The notes under the pieces are model-generated. The model saw only the letters and a list, made by a program, of their open reading frames with translations. It was not told the DNA's origin and searched no databases. From Gammaproteobacteria bacterium (lineage in GTDB: Bacteria; Pseudomonadota; Gammaproteobacteria; Xanthomonadales; SZUA-36), in NCBI GenBank assembly GCA_021772915.1, contig JAJFLB010000018.1:1-64000 (forward strand): a DNA stretch of 64,000 nucleotides, written 5' to 3'. Shown here in pieces: positions 62,959 through 64,000 of this stretch; position 1 is the first letter of the stretch; the number at the start of each line of letters is the position of its first letter. The position numbers and the translations under genes were made by a program.

Positions 62959-63639
62959 CTACTGGAGAACTTCAATCAGTTTGATGTCAAACATCAAGGC
63001 TTCATTCGGACCTACCGGTGGGTTACCACGAGCACCAAACGCCAACTCGGGCGGTACGAAGATTTGCCAGGTCGAACCCTGCTTCATCAGTGGCAGCACT
63101 TCCTGCCAACCCTTCAGAACTGCATTGACAACAAACTCCTCAGGGGTACCCCGGGCGAAAGAACTGTCAAATTCATGTCCATCCAGTTTTGAACCACGAT
63201 AGTGAACACTTACAGTGCTTTCCATACCCGGTCGCGGACCGTCCCCTTCCTCAATAATACGGTATTGAACACCGCTCTCAAGCTCCACAATACCGGTCTT
63301 CGAGGTGTTTGCCTGCAAAAAGGCATCACTCTTTGCCTGATTTTCTTCAGACAGCTTAGTGAATTGCTCAATCTGCTCGGCGCGGACTTTTTCCTGCAAG
63401 GCCGTCAACACGGCCTGCATTTCGCTGGCAGCAACCTTGGGCTCCTTATCAGCCACAACATCACGTATCGCGGCAATAATAGATTCCACGTCGAACTCGG
63501 TGTTACGCCGCCTGATGTCGGCACCAATGTCCCAGCCGACAGCATAGCTGAGCTTGCCTTTGTCTGATGTCACATCCTGAGCCATTGTGTAGCCTGAGCT
63601 CAGCATGAATAAAATTGTTAACGCGAGTCTGGATCGCAT
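62959..63639 (-). CDS. Periplasmic FKBP-type peptidyl-prolyl isomerase (Mip/FkpA-like)
   Basis: Protein of 226 residues with a signal peptide (MRSRLALTILFMLSSGYTMA), an N-terminal helical dimerisation part (about residues 25-115: LSYAVGWDIGADIRRR; EMQAVLTALQEKVRAEQIEQF), and a C-terminal FKBP domain (VSVHYRGSKLDGHEFDSS; VLKGWQEVLPLMKQGSTWQIFVPPELAFGARG). This is the Mip/FkpA/FklB layout. GGAGG precedes the ATG at 63639. Confidence 0.93.
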   Translation of the reverse strand: MRSRLALTILFMLSSGYTMAQDVTSDKGKLSYAVGWDIGADIRRRNTEFDVESIIAAIRDVVADKEPKVAASEMQAVLTALQEKVRAEQIEQFTKLSEENQAKSDAFLQANTSKTGIVELESGVQYRIIEEGDGPRPGMESTVSVHYRGSKLDGHEFDSSFARGTPEEFVVNAVLKGWQEVLPLMKQGSTWQIFVPPELAFGARGNPPVGPNEALMFDIKLIEVLQ

Positions 63640-63787
63640 CGGGTTTTCCTCCAGCGGTTTTCTGTTCGCCGGCCCACTGCCGGTCAATAAAGGGGGGCTA
63701 TTCTACATGAGCATGCCAAGATATGTCATGCAAAAATAGCAAAGCCAGCGGAATAGACTGTACAGAAACTTTCAAGTTCAACCAACC

Positions 63788-63806
63788 CTTGGTGAATTTC
63801 ACCAAG
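63788..63806. promoter_or_regulatory. Palindrome, candidate activator site upstream of pspA
   Basis: Perfect 19-bp palindrome CTTGGTGAATTTCACCAAG, about 83 bp upstream of the -24 element. Its distance fits an enhancer site for a sigma-54 activator such as PspF. Assignment is inference. Confidence 0.5.
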
Positions 63807-63888
63807 TTTCTGCTTTCATTGATTGGCCAGCTCCAGATCTCGTGTTTTATTACGTTTTATATCAATATGTTACAGACAGTCAAAATAG

Positions 63889-63904
63889 TGGCACGAAGCA
63901 TGCA
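63889..63904 (+). promoter_or_regulatory. Sigma-54 promoter of pspA
   Basis: TGGCACGAAGCATGCA matches the -24/-12 consensus TGGCACG-N4-TTGCA with one change. It lies 39 bp before the pspA ATG. The psp operon is sigma-54 and PspF dependent in enterobacteria (known). Confidence 0.8.
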
Positions 63905-63942
63905 TTATAGCTGGTACAAAACTGAATGCAGGAGCAAACTCC

Positions 63943-64000
63943 ATGAGTATTTTTTCCAGACTCACCGACATTATCAACGCCAATATCAATTCCCTGTTGG
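63943..64000 (+). CDS. pspA: Phage shock protein A, N-terminal fragment
   Basis: The first 19 codons, MSIFSRLTDIINANINSLL, match the PspA N-terminal amphipathic helix; the gene runs off the right edge. GGAG stands about 8 nt upstream of the ATG. PspA binds and protects stressed inner membrane and inhibits PspF. The sigma-54 promoter supports the assignment. Confidence 0.88.
   Translation, partial: MSIFSRLTDIINANINSLL

Larger units (their letters stand above)
63640..63942 (+). other. Upstream control region of pspA
   Basis: 303 bp without a gene between the divergent FKBP and pspA genes. It contains a perfect palindrome (63788-63806) and a sigma-54 promoter (63889-63904), both listed separately. 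FKBP promoter elements should lie near 63650-63740. Confidence 0.6.

Overview
The window reads as a chromosomal segment of a gammaproteobacterium. The evidence is gene order: murJ-ribF-ileS-lspA-ispH beside a type IV minor pilin cluster and rpsT; obgE-rpmA-rplU; metG next to apbC and an rnfB-like gene plus nth; purEK; RNase T; and pspA under a sigma-54 promoter. No rRNA, CRISPR array or prophage was seen. One tRNA gene, tRNA-Thr(CGU), is present at 44909-44984.

Layout. 138-4648: Fe-S carrier ApbC, MetG, an RnfB-like ferredoxin and endonuclease III. 4948-7932: an HvfABC/bufferin-type locus, made of a secreted precursor with 16 Cys-Gly motifs, a DUF692 (MNIO) enzyme, its DUF2063 partner and a DoxX membrane protein. 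7965-17446: housekeeping genes (TraB/GumN-like, RNase T, an orphan HyuB, PurK, PurE, Trm112-like, SerA) with a PPP-type phosphatase and two uncharacterised proteins. 17750-26181: a molybdenum formate dehydrogenase locus, fdsGBA-fdhD-fdsD-mobA, followed by moaB-moeA. Together these supply the NAD-linked enzyme, sulfur transfer by FdhD, and cofactor assembly.

26500-31305: a metal-responsive module. A MerR-type regulator with three candidate Cys ligands is divergent from a four-gene operon (membrane protein, thioredoxin-like protein, MerT-like transporter, CxxC lipoprotein). Two promoters with the 19-bp spacer typical of MerR control are visible, one for this operon and one for a distant membrane-protein gene. 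No merA or merP is present. 31475-38006: a permease and several secreted proteins of unknown function.

37974-44908: an accessory region that looks like integron gene cassettes without an integrase. Two plus-strand genes (HEPN-motif protein, TIR-domain protein) lie between 212-bp direct repeats and between the two halves of a split attC. Facing them are minus-strand cassettes (HNH-like, two small proteins, membrane protein plus metallo-beta-lactamase-fold protein, DUF4238 protein) with two well-formed attC sites, ending near tRNA-Thr. The content suggests anti-phage defence, which is inference.

45219-64000: minor pilins PilV-W-X-E (no pilY1), the ispH/lspA/ileS/ribF/murJ operon, rpsT, obgE, rpmA, an rplU with a long Lys-rich tail, uvrA, a foldback MITE placed directly before an enoyl-CoA isomerase-like gene, a sulfurtransferase, a CoA-type NUDIX hydrolase, an FKBP and the start of pspA.
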